This document shows positions 10,587-20,959 of a stretch of 43,806 bases of DNA, one piece after another. Position 1 is the first letter of the stretch. Every line of letters starts with the position of its first letter. Origin of the DNA: Paraglomus occultum (lineage: Eukaryota; Glomeromycota; Glomeromycetes; Paraglomerales; Paraglomeraceae); assembly GCA_910592205.1 (NCBI GenBank), contig CAJVPJ010000109.1, positions 1-43,806 of the forward strand, in the 5' to 3' direction. The position numbers and the translations under genes were made by a program. The notes beneath the pieces were generated by a model. The model was not told the DNA's origin. It saw nothing but the letters and a program-made list of their open reading frames with translations, and ran no database searches.

Positions 10587-10915
10587 ATTAACTAATTTAA
10601 TTGGATCACGTATAATATACCTCCGTCTATCATGACAGTCACAAGTTTTTCGCGTTGACTATGTCAACATGCTCTGTGATATTTAAATCGTTTGAGCTCC
10701 CAACTCCTTAGGGATGGAATTTGATATGGTGTAAATATGATAAATGGGAAACTGACATGCGTGTTCAATAGCACTATTTTGTTGTTTTATTATAATATTG
10801 GAAGTTTATGTGTAATAAATACTGTTATTCCAGTGCGCCGCTTTAGCAGGTTATCAGGAAGCAAACAATTAGTGTTATGGGTTAATGTTGGCTGTTCTTT
10901 CTTCTTTTTGCATGT
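10587..10915. other. Intergenic region between convergent SNX4 and UreG genes
   Basis: About 330 bp between two stop codons on opposite strands. It should hold both 3' UTRs. A TTTATTATAATA stretch near 10785 could supply poly-A signals. No gene seen. Confidence 0.5.
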
Positions 10916-11989
10916 TCACACATCTCCAGATGCACCGCTTGCTCTCCATGCCGCTAAGATCAGCTCGACTACTTCAGGGACACCGACTCCATGTTTTACT
11001 TGAGTAAAGATCGTCGGCCCACCTTGTCTGCAAAAGAGCAAAGATGCGATTAATTATTTCGTATTCATTAAAGAAAGATTAAAGTCCCAAGTGGTCACCT
11101 CATTCTGCGTGCATCTCTTTCCATAACGCCGAGATCTGCTCCTACAATTTCTGCTAGGTCTGTCTTGTTGATAATGAGAAGATCTGACTGTGTTATTCCC
11201 GGACCTCCCTTCCGAGGGATTTTATCGCCGCTGGCAACATCTATTACTATTATTCGGTAGCAATGATATGAAGGCTGTCAGAGCATTCTTCGATACTGAG
11301 CGTATACGTCTCATTCCCGCGATAAAATTTTAACAAACCATAAATAATGAAATCAGCCAGTTCTCTAGAGTAATTAGCTGCCAGATTATCTCCACCACTT
11401 TCAATAAGCAATAACTGCGTGTTAAACACGGCGTGGAGCTCCTCTAGTGCTCCCAAGTTTGCAGAAATGTCTTCTCTGATAGCAGCGTGCGGGCAACCAC
11501 CGGTTTCGATCGCGCGAATGCGTTCAGTTGGAAGAGCATTATGACGCACGAGGAACTCGGCATCTTCGCGTGTGAATATATCATTGGTGAGAGCGGCAAC
11601 GGAATATTTGTCACGGAGTGTTTGGCAGAGCGCAAGCATCAATGCCGTCTTCCCGGATCCTACGGGTCTGTTTGAAAGTCGGTTATCAGACGAAATGCAA
11701 TCTGACGATATCCGCACAATTCACAAAGACTGTATCTCTGAAGAAAGCGCTAATGACAAGAATTCTATACTTACCCTCCTATCCCAACAGTGAACGCTCT
11801 TTCCTGCCAATTGCGCTTTGCATAAACTGGCATTTCTCTTTGGGTATAATTTCCAGGGCTGTCGAGTTTTTCGTGTGTGTGTCCATGATCATTGTCATGA
11901 TCATGAGTATGATATTGTTCGTGGAGAGCTTCGCTACTTGTTGAGGTCTGATCCTCAAAACGACACACTGGCGTTGAAGAAGATGACAT
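10916..11989 (-). CDS. UreG: Urease accessory GTPase UreG
   Basis: Four exons on the minus strand: 11989-11775, 11667-11339, 11246-11099, 11027-10916, in phase, giving 267 residues. UreG is a SIMIBI-class GTPase that works with UreD/UreF (and UreE in bacteria) to load two nickel ions into apo-urease in the cytosol. Visible motifs: P-loop [15 protein letters not shown] (spanning intron 1), [13 protein letters not shown], the metal-binding Cys-Pro-His in [43 protein letters not shown], and the guanine-specificity motif NKTD. The N-terminal 70 residues include a His/Asp run ([11 protein letters not shown]) typical of eukaryotic UreG and expected to bind nickel. It implies an active urease elsewhere in the genome. 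Intron 2's donor (GTTTGT) is non-optimal but is required to keep the family sequence. Confidence 0.95.
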
Positions 11990-12656
11990 CGTTTCTGCTG
12001 CTAATTAGCGTGAGGGGATGGATGGGGGAATTTTCAATCTTCAATTATGATATATTAATTAATAGAAGACCAAGTCACATGACTTCAAACGAGCAAAGCA
12101 GAATTTCTTTAAAAGTGTTGCTCCGTTCATTACGTCGTTCAGCATTTTCCGGTTATTGGTTGTTCAATAAAGAATATTCCGAACGGAACTTGGATTATTC
12201 GGATGATCGTCGTCAACCATTCTATCGCTATACCATTGATTCATACATTAAGTTGCATACTTATTACGTTTCCCATTACACAACATGCCGGAACAAGACT
12301 ATATTGGTGAAGAGAGTAATTATTTCCCGAAATGTATACCGATTTTTAATGATACTTGGTCATATTATTCTCATACTTTTAAAGTCTCTTTTGAGGTACA
12401 ACGGCAATTGTTCTTCATGTACTTCAACATTTTGCGAACATATTTAATTTTTTAGCATAGATGTTCAATTAAGATCTACGTAGTGGTACTGTAGTAAAAT
12501 GCAATCTAATACAAATATGGCAAAAAGATAGATTACATTACAATGTTTCTAAAATCTGGTTTACGAATAGATTCTTAGGTTTAGACGACCGTTTTCTTAA
12601 TATAAACTTTCCCCCAAAAAAAACTAAAAACAAACAATTATCGGTTTTCCTCATCA

Positions 12657-12890
12657 AATGGGGCATGCTGCAACAAACTAGACAAAAGTGAACTCGAGTG
12701 GTTAATGGGACTGTAAATTGGTCAGTATGACTGAAAAAATAATATGGATTTGTTAACTTAATGGTATATTTACCATATCAGAATATGTTATGACCGAATT
12801 AAATACACTTAATACAGGATTACCTTTATCGATGAAAATATTAACATAAAACTACTTTACTTCCTCTCAATAATACCATTTTTTTATTAA
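12657..12890 (+). mobile_element. Degenerate relic of the TIR element (left end only)
   Basis: Starts with AATGGGGCATGCTGCAACAA and continues with the GACAAAAGTGAACT sequence seen in both ends of the 6607-7919 element. Downstream similarity is patchy: the stretch near 12832-12860 (GAAAATATTAACATAAAACT) resembles 6851-6870 of the intact copy. No matching right end was found nearby. Confidence 0.6.
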
Positions 12891-13350
12891 GCTTAAGGCT
12901 TCATTTACTTTTCTCGCTTGCTCAAGAATGGGTGTGTATAGCATAACCCACGCACTTAGTGTCATAAAATCCGTTACATTTAGGCATAGAAATAAGTTTT
13001 GTTCATAATTCTCGACAGTATAGTAAATCGTTTTTTGTTGGTTGAGTTTTCATGCAGCGTTGACGTGCCGTTTACTGATTAACCACAATGTAATTTAGCA
13101 TTAGGGTTAAGAAAAGATGCTTCTTCCCAGAGCTGATATTCATGACTTAAGCATTTCGTCTTGATGAGAACAGAGAATGTAATCTTTTTTCAATCATAGT
13201 ATCATGATTAATTCATGGCAAAGTAATTTAACAAAATAACAAGTTTACTCAACAAACGGTTGCTAGATTTGTTTTTGTTTTTTTTTTTTTTTTTGGTACT
13301 TTCTCTAATTTCGTTTCTTTCTTGGTTCATCATGTGTTGGAATAAATCTG

Positions 13351-13377
13351 TTTATTGTTTATTGTTTATTGTTTATT
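13351..13377 (+). repeat. 7-bp tandem repeat (TTTATTG)
   Basis: Nearly four units of TTTATTG followed by a T-run. A simple repeat with no evident function. Confidence 0.85.
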
Positions 13378-16300
13378 TTTTTTGTTTTGTCGGTAATTTT
13401 ATTCTTATCTATAGACACCCTTAATGAAGTCTATTTCACAACTTTTCGATTGTTCTGTTATTAATTGGGCTTCCTCCACTTTTTGGATAATTATATTTTC
13501 GAAAGTTTAGTATCATACAGTCAGGAAAAATAATGGCAGTCGGCAAAAATATTGTTACAATAATTATTGCGAATAAACGACTGCAATTATTTGATTTCAA
13601 CTGTTTAAAAACATTCAGTTATGTTCTAAAAAAGTTGATGCATACTAATAAATTTTTATATACTTAAACAAATTTAAAATTTCAGCAGTGACTTGATAAA
13701 ACTCGTAGGTTATTTTATTACATGGTAAGACTCAATGTAAATTAGCTCTATATTGAATTTTTATAAATAGTAATTCTGTATTAATATTAGGCATATTTAT
13801 CTCAGTCACACATACATTCGGGTACAATAAATTTAACATTAAAAGGGTCATAAAGCATGCAAGAATGCTATTATTGCTTTTTCAAACGTCATTAGCCATA
13901 CTGGTCAAATTACAGTAGTATGTCCCAGATAATGATGCATCATTTTTGCTTGTAAAATGCTCTCCCCAATAATAAATTTTTTTCTTTAAAAGCCCCCAAA
14001 AAATTATATATATAATTCCAAGAAAATCTGCATGTGGTCCCAATCGGTAACGTCCACAGAACCTGCACCAAGTTAGACAGTTATTACAGCATATACTTTA
14101 CCTTTTATTTATTTTGTTGACTGTCAAATTATTTCATCGCCTCGTCATGCCTGATCACGTCTGTTAAAGTCGACTCTTTCTGAATATGCCGCCTCAAAAC
14201 TAAGAACGTGGGTGAGAATACTGGATTAAAAGCGATAATCCATACATCTGTTCTTAATGCAAGTTATACTGAATTAATAGTGTGCAGTAGAATGGTGCGA
14301 TGGCTGTCAGTGAATGTGTCATCGACGATACGATTGTCGACTATATGCTAGTTGACATTCGGTATTGTTCACGTTAGTAAATTTTTACGTAAAGTGCAGT
14401 AATTTAGAACGGAGTCTTTTTGACTTTGTAAATTTTTACATTTAGTTTTCCACAAACTGCCCGCCCGCTTGTACCTCCTGAAACTCCACAATCTCGGCGG
14501 CATGCTTGTGCAGAACGAGTTTCGACTTTTTTCAGATAAAAACTTTTCCTCTAAAAAGCACTTTTGACTGCTCATAATTTTTAGTTGGAGAGAGTAGCAT
14601 TCTGTTAGCTGCGGTTTAAGAATAAGTTAAACAACATTTGTTCAGTTGCGCACAACTTAATTAGACGGTGATAGTAACAATATCAAATATCTAATTTTTT
14701 TTGTTGCACAGTACCATAAATCAAAATAGTCGATATTGGAGCAGCACGTTGGATAGAACTAAAAACATATTGCGCATAAAATTTGATTTTACACTTCTAG
14801 CGCGTTTCTATCAAGAGTGAGTATTAACTGATACATGATCGATGATGCAACGATTGTCAATGTTCGACAGGTTTGTGTATCATCAACAGGCTCGTACATT
14901 TAATGTTGCAACCGTCACTACAGATTTTTTTAGACGTAACCAGTGGTTATCACAGTTGGAGATATAAGTTACAATATTACTATTATTATACGTGGCCTTA
15001 ATAGCCTTTATACTTACACGAATTTAATACCGTTTGTTCAAACATGTTGATAATTGTTACCAATTAAAATCAATTGTGTGATGAGAGAGTAATAACAGAA
15101 CGAGAGAGTAATAACATAACCACGATCGCTATTATTTCAAGGCTTTTTCGCCAAGCAAGTGCCGGTTATACGGGAAATCCAAAGTGATAATCAAATATAA
15201 TCGTAATTGGTATCCAAATATCGCTAGAGTAAATCCAGCGATAAAGTTTATAATATACCTATTGCATATATTATTACGAGAAGCAAACATTAAGGAGGAA
15301 CAGACTCCAGCGTTCTCGGGCGGTCTACTTACTGTATATGACCCATGTGCAATAAACGTTTGCATAATAATAAGGGGTTAAGGGGGAGGGGTATAGCATT
15401 CATTGTTTGTGGAACGGTACTATTATGTCTTATGAGTTACAGTAACAACAAAGAGTCATAACAAAGAAAAATGGGTTCATGTGATTGGGTCGACATTGTT
15501 GAAAATCCCTTTCTATTTCCCTTTTGCCTTTAACACATAAAATGAGCTTTTATCAAAATGATTGTTAGTATATTAATATTGTAACAAGTGATATCACCAA
15601 GTCTAAATGAAGCTTCAAATGTGCTTGTCCAAAACTAACATAATTTTTTCGAGTTAATTGCATGAAAAGAGAACCATTACAAACACATTAATCTTGCCGC
15701 ATAGTTTAGTTTTATTGCAAAATACTTACGAAAGTCGTAAGACCATATATAGCATTTCATTTGATAGATGCAGGAGGTCAATGAACATGGTGTTGTCCGT
15801 CTGGTAAATAAATGGGGCGCGTTTAAGTTAAACGTATGTGTATTCTATTAGTTGAACATATTTGAATTCATTCACAGAGACTGTCATCCGATGACTAACG
15901 GAGGTAGTACTAAACAACAGAATTTGCGGGCTGTGCATGCAGTCAAAATAAATTCCCAAGGACTGAAAGTTCCAAACAATACTAAACAGATTTTTCATTA
16001 TCTGTTGCCCTGCATGACAAATTAAACTCTGGGCAATTCGATGCATTTATGAATTCTACAATACTAAACCAATGACGACCGTAAATTTGTTTTGTGTTGA
16101 TTAACGACAAGCCGACATTGCTTATTTCGTTCAACCCGATGGTCAAGTGATAGCAAGAAGAGATTGTTATTCCCATAATAGAAACTCTGGCCTATTTTGA
16201 CGATTGAATAAACCATACATACAATGTGCAAGAGCATGAAACGTTGTTACCAGAAACAATGCTCATTGAATTAAACAAAGACATGATGTACAACTCTACA

Positions 16301-17280
16301 AAGTATTATTATACTGAGATGAGAAAATTGTCTAACCATGTGGTTTTTGAACGAATTCAAATGGAATTCGGAACCAAAGCAAGTCATTGAGGAATTCAGC
16401 GAGTCTTTCTACACAAAACTCGGAAATAAAAAAATTTTAATTTAACAAAAGTAAGTGACCGAATAAACAAGATAGCAAACCTGGTTGTGTTTCACCGGTG
16501 AATGTCGTCAGTGTTTGTTCAAATATTCCGCAGCATGCGAATTGGGTCTGACACTAAAGCCAAATTATGGCTGGTGCAATTACGGAATTAACAGCACCAA
16601 TTATAATTTGTAGTACTCTTTGCCCAAAAACCAAGCAATCCGCAACAATCTGCTCTATAAATATTTCTTATCAATTGTGGACTTTAAGAGAGATTGGTCA
16701 AAGTAAGAACAATGAAAACTTGCGCAAAAAAGAAAAAAATTACCATGCAAATGAAATGCCCAGTGAGCATCGTTCACACATTCACTACCAATGAGCACTG
16801 CTGAGGGACAAATCTGTGTAATATCAGTGTTATAATGTGACTTGTACAGAGTATAAAAGAGACTGAATAATTACGAAAACGAGCACCAGGCATTAATTAA
16901 AGGGATGTACCTCGGCTGTGTCACCGCGGATGTACACCACATCTTCTGTCGAGGGAATCCCGGTCATCTGTGACGATCGGTCTTACTTTCCCCCATACTT
17001 ACCGCATGGCACATTTGTGTATTCAGTTCGACCATTGTTGTCCCCAAACGAATTGATTCCTCTAATGCTTACAGCTGCGGCATACATTATATTAGGAATG
17101 TGGGCTTGATTTTTTACAATTAGGAAATTTGTTACAGAATTCAAATAAACCAAACAGAAAGCACGCAGACAAGTAGTGGTTATCAGCGTGTGATTGCGTG
17201 ACCAGGTTTCAATAAACAAGGGGTGGAATCTTTAACTATTGCCATCATAATTTTATTACGCAAGAAGTTTCTAATATTAG

Positions 17281-17322
17281 TGCGGTTAGTTCATTGCGGT
17301 TAGTTCATTGCGGTTAGTTCAT
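17281..17322 (+). repeat. 14-bp tandem repeat, three perfect copies
   Basis: Three identical units of TGCGGTTAGTTCAT, then a decayed start of a fourth (TGCAGTGACC). Perfect copies suggest recent slippage. Confidence 0.9.
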
Positions 17323-18262
17323 TGCAGTGACCAATAGAAATCGTTTCATTCAACAAATCATTACCGGTTCCAATAGAGCGAACTGACGTTAACATGTGGT
17401 ACTATGGCCACAGGTTTTATTAATTAGCCGGATTATTACTATTGTTGTTATATTTACAAAAGTAAGTCTGTGAGTACGCATATTCGCAATCAATGAAAAG
17501 TTGATAAGATGTCATTTAACTTGTAATTAACTCTCTGCTAATACAATTAGAAATGATATAATAATAATAATAATAAAGAATGAAGTTAAAAGTTATATGG
17601 AGCAAGTAGCACGTCTACCACGTTTGAAAAAAAAAGACAAATGTCTTGTATTTTGTCACCAAGTACGATATTTTTTATTCCTAATAATACACTGTATTAC
17701 AAAAAGTATGGAAATCTCTTATTTTCTAACTTGTCGAAAAATCAAAGACGGATAACAAGATGATATAATAATAATTGTCAATAATATAACAAGTGTTACA
17801 GATCATCCTTGTCTAAAATCATTATATCAGTGCGTCATCGCCAATACCGGCGGATCTGGAACCATACGCATTTCAGCACGAACGTCCTAGGCTATTATTA
17901 TCTCTCTGGTTACACATCGGGACTTTTAATATACAGGGTAATTAAACACAAACTAATCGTACACATAATAATACAATGGAAACCATGACAATTACGGTTA
18001 TAACAGCTATATTATTTGGAAAGTGTAATATACGAATACAGCTCTATTTTATGCACCTTTTAAAGCATAAACTATCAGGTAGATCATGGTTGGTACTTTT
18101 ATTTATGTCGAATTTCCTTGCGATGACCAAGAAATGATATATAAGGGGGAGGTCTTTCTACCTTTTTGACCCATCCTCAGAACATCTCGAGGAGAAAAAA
18201 CAAAAAAAAAAAAGTTATAGAATAAAATAATCAAACAACAACACAACAACAATAATAATAAT

Positions 18263-18314
18263 AACAAACAACGATAACAAACAACGATAGCAAACAACAA
18301 TAACAAACAACAAC
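18263..18314 (+). repeat. 13-bp tandem repeat (AACAAACAACGAT type)
   Basis: Four copies of AACAAACAACGAT with few changes, set in a wider AAC/AAT-rich tract (about 18232-18328) just upstream of the first HMG gene. It may be part of that gene's 5' UTR or promoter. Confidence 0.85.
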
Positions 18315-18438
18315 AATAACAAGTAACAAACCCTTCTTTTCTAAGCTATATACACAATTATCATTGCAAACTCTATCGTAATTAGCGACAAATATTCAAC
18401 AAGGCATTAAACTTAAGAAATTCGACTACAATAACTAT

Positions 18439-18969
18439 ATGCTATATACCAACGATACCATGTCCGCTTACTTTCTTCCAACAGAGCAAGGAATTACTCT
18501 TCTCTTGGTTTACCTTTCCGCCAACCACGTCCCAATCGCTACGACAACTTTTATAACAAGCACACCACAAGAAATTGATCTTTTGCTGAATCCTCCATAT
18601 ATGCTCACCCAATCCCTCGACGCCCTCCTTGATCCGAACCAAAGACAACGCAAACGTGACAAAGACTCGACAACACCGCCACGTCCTAAAAATTCGTGGA
18701 TTATATTTAGAAAGGATTTCGAAAGTCTATTGCGTGCATTGTATCCTGACGAATGCTACAGCATCCAAACGATCTCTAAACTTGCTGGCGAAATTTGGAA
18801 AGACTTACCGGATGTTGTAAAGCAATATTTTGATGTGCTTGCAAAATTGGCGCGTCAGCGGCACAAGGACGCCTATCCCAATTACACGTACAAACCAAGG
18901 CAGAGAAGACAAGCCAGGAGAGCTAATTGGTTGTTCAAGGAGGTTAACAAGGATAAAATTATGAAATAA
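18439..18969 (+). CDS. MATA-HMG-type HMG-box protein, copy A
   Basis: A single exon of 176 codons from the ATG at 18439; a second ATG at codon 8 is possible. The HMG box spans about residues 80-150: PPRPKNSWIIFRKDFE, LAGEIWKDLPDVVKQYF, RQRHKDAYPNYTYKPRQRR. This is the MATA-type HMG box (relative of zygomycete sexM/sexP and ascomycete MAT1-2), a sequence-specific DNA-binding domain, expected to be nuclear. A conserved NPPYMLTQSLDALL motif lies 25-30 residues before the box and WLFKEVNKDKI follows it; both recur in the other copies. The protein stops right after that motif, so it lacks the long C-terminal tail of copies B, C and D. The family is strongly expanded in arbuscular mycorrhizal fungi; a mating role is unproven. 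Confidence 0.93.
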   Translation: MLYTNDTMSAYFLPTEQGITLLLVYLSANHVPIATTTFITSTPQEIDLLLNPPYMLTQSLDALLDPNQRQRKRDKDSTTPPRPKNSWIIFRKDFESLLRALYPDECYSIQTISKLAGEIWKDLPDVVKQYFDVLAKLARQRHKDAYPNYTYKPRQRRQARRANWLFKEVNKDKIMK

Positions 18970-20080
18970 TACAAATGGGAGAGTCAGAAATTTTGGAAAT
19001 TTTTCTCCCTTTTTTGACAGCAAACTGTGTTGGCGAGAATAATATTGTTTTGATAACATAACTATTAAAGTTACTATAGTATTTGTTTACTCCCCTCTCC
19101 CTTTTTTTTCATATATATAATTGTACATTGCGTTCCGGATAGAGAATTGTTTTGTTATGAATCACATCGAATCGAATCTATGATGTCATATGTCGTTTAT
19201 GTAGCAGTTTTAGTATAGCTTTCATGTAACTACCATAGACCAATAGACTTGATGCTGCATATAAAAGACGTAATTCCCCCCATTTTTAAGCATGAAACTT
19301 GTGTGGCAGGGGTTTGGTGTGTCGGGGGTTGGGGTTTATTATAAGAATCTGCAACTTGATTGGAATTTGGATAATGTCGTAATGTTATACAAGAGTCTTG
19401 GGTGGCCGTGAGTCAGTCAAATTGGCATTGAATATTGCATGGCTTTGAAAAAAACATAATATCTTGAAAACTTCTCTAAGCTTGGCAAATTTACATTTCC
19501 CTCATTTGGATGCTTACAAATATATTTTCCGAAAACTCCGATATATAGTATGCATATTGAATATTTGTCCGATAATAGTTTAAAACTGCGCCAAGTGTCT
19601 ATAAACCATAACGTTCAATCAGAAATTGATAGACATACCTTGCGGGCGGTTCTTACATTCCTTTTTTTTAAAAGAAACAGAACTTTGAACTATTACGATT
19701 ACTTTAGTCCAAGGACGATTTGAACATTCTTTGGAATTCAGGAGTTGAATTACTCCTGTGCATTAATATTAAACGGACGTAGAATTCCGAAGAATAACTA
19801 TAATGGTACTGTTTGTATACACAGATGACGCACAAAGTCGTATTTGTTCACTAATTAGAACAGCTGATCATAGGACTGCGCACAGAAATATCGATAAATA
19901 TATAGAAAGCTGTTCTATTTGTGTCTTGTTTGCTAATATTGTCCCTATTTGCTGGTCTCCATCAAGTGGAAAAATCCATTTGCATTTTTGTTGTATAGCA
20001 CTTTTCGACGGAAATAAGGCTTCACATATCTAATCTTGCCTTGGGGAAACCGCCAGTTTGGAATAAAATCGACAACCCTG
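18970..20080. other. Spacer between HMG genes A and B
   Basis: About 1.1 kb with no supported gene. A 76-codon frame at 19803-20033 carries no domain. It should contain the 3' UTR of copy A and the promoter of copy B; no clear TATA box was seen. Confidence 0.5.
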
Positions 20081-20959
20081 ATGTCCGATCTTCCAAATAA
20101 ACAAGAGACTACGTTTCCCAATGTCTCTGAATCTTCCTCTTTATCTTTTCTTGCCGATCAATCTTCCACAATGTCCGCGTTAATTAAAGAAAGTCTTAGT
20201 CCATACGAACGCAAGCTCTTGGCAAATCCACCTTACGTTTTGACCATGTCTCTCGATGATCTCGTCGGTAATAAATGCAAAAATCGTGGGATGAAAAAGT
20301 TGTATCCTCCGCGTCCTCAGAATGCATGGATTATTTTTCGCAAAAACTTTGAAAGCGAATTCCGTTCTCGGTATCCTAATTCCAACGTTTTGGAAATTTC
20401 CAAGATCGCCGGTGCGAATTGGAAAAATCAACCGCGTTTGGTTAAAACATATTTCGAAACACTTTCTAAATTGGCTCGCCAACAACACAAGCATGATTAT
20501 CCTAGTTACACGTACGTACCAAGAAGACAAAAACTGGACAGGTCGGAAATCCGAAAGCATAGAGAATTAGTAATCATTGAAGGTAAAATTTCGGGATACG
20601 GAAGCAAAGATAGCGCAAATAATGAAAAGAATCGTGACGGGGCTGGAAATAAAAATAAGCAGACGGACAAATGTGACGACGCTAAAGAAGTCTTACAAGA
20701 TACGCCGCAGCACAAAAGCTCGGCTATGACACCAAGCCGTATCGATGTGCCGGAATGCCACAATGTAAACAACATGCCAGCAGGCGAAGCTTATCAGGCA
20801 GTTAGTTACGCATGCACCGAACACGCTGGAATTAACTACAATAATCTGCTGTTTCATTATTATCCTGCTTATATGTTTCCTCTCGTTGAAATGACGGCTG
20901 GAAATGGACAACCATACACTACAGTTGATGGATACGTCAACCAAGATTACAGCGCTTAG
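20081..20959 (+). CDS. MATA-HMG-type HMG-box protein, copy B
   Basis: A single exon, 292 residues from the first ATG at 20081; the frame is open upstream to about 20036 without an ATG. The HMG box is at about 77-146: PPRPQNAWIIFRKNFE, KIAGANWKNQPRLVKTYFE, ARQQHKHDYPSYTYVPRRQK. The pre-box motif is NPPYVLTMSLDDLV. After the box the protein differs from copies A, C and D: the WLFK motif is replaced by HRELVIIEGKIS, followed by a Lys/Asp/Asn-rich, probably disordered linker and a Tyr-rich C-terminus (YNNLLFHYYPAYMFP) that could be an activation or interaction segment (inference). It lies in the same orientation as copy A, 1.1 kb downstream, consistent with old tandem duplication and divergence. 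Confidence 0.93.
   Translation: MSDLPNKQETTFPNVSESSSLSFLADQSSTMSALIKESLSPYERKLLANPPYVLTMSLDDLVGNKCKNRGMKKLYPPRPQNAWIIFRKNFESEFRSRYPNSNVLEISKIAGANWKNQPRLVKTYFETLSKLARQQHKHDYPSYTYVPRRQKLDRSEIRKHRELVIIEGKISGYGSKDSANNEKNRDGAGNKNKQTDKCDDAKEVLQDTPQHKSSAMTPSRIDVPECHNVNNMPAGEAYQAVSYACTEHAGINYNNLLFHYYPAYMFPLVEMTAGNGQPYTTVDGYVNQDYSA

Larger units (their letters stand above)
11990..18438. other. Gene-poor stretch of about 6.4 kb
   Basis: No domain-bearing ORF. It contains a relic of the TIR element (12657-12890), a T-run (13271-13294), small tandem repeats (13351, 17281, 18263) and one speculative spliced gene on the minus strand (about 17110-15850; see findings). The remainder is AT-rich and shows no long open frames. 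An 18-bp match between 7082-7110 and the reverse strand near 13320 hints at further transposon debris. Confidence 0.5.

Noticed and set aside
11572-12447. Overlapping plus-strand frames across UreG exon 1 and its 5' flank
   Set aside because: Antisense to a well-supported UreG gene; no domain of their own.
13500-14120. Tc1/mariner-like element suggested by CAGTCAGGAAAAATAATGGC near 13519
   Set aside because: No matching inverted end and no transposase remnant could be found nearby.
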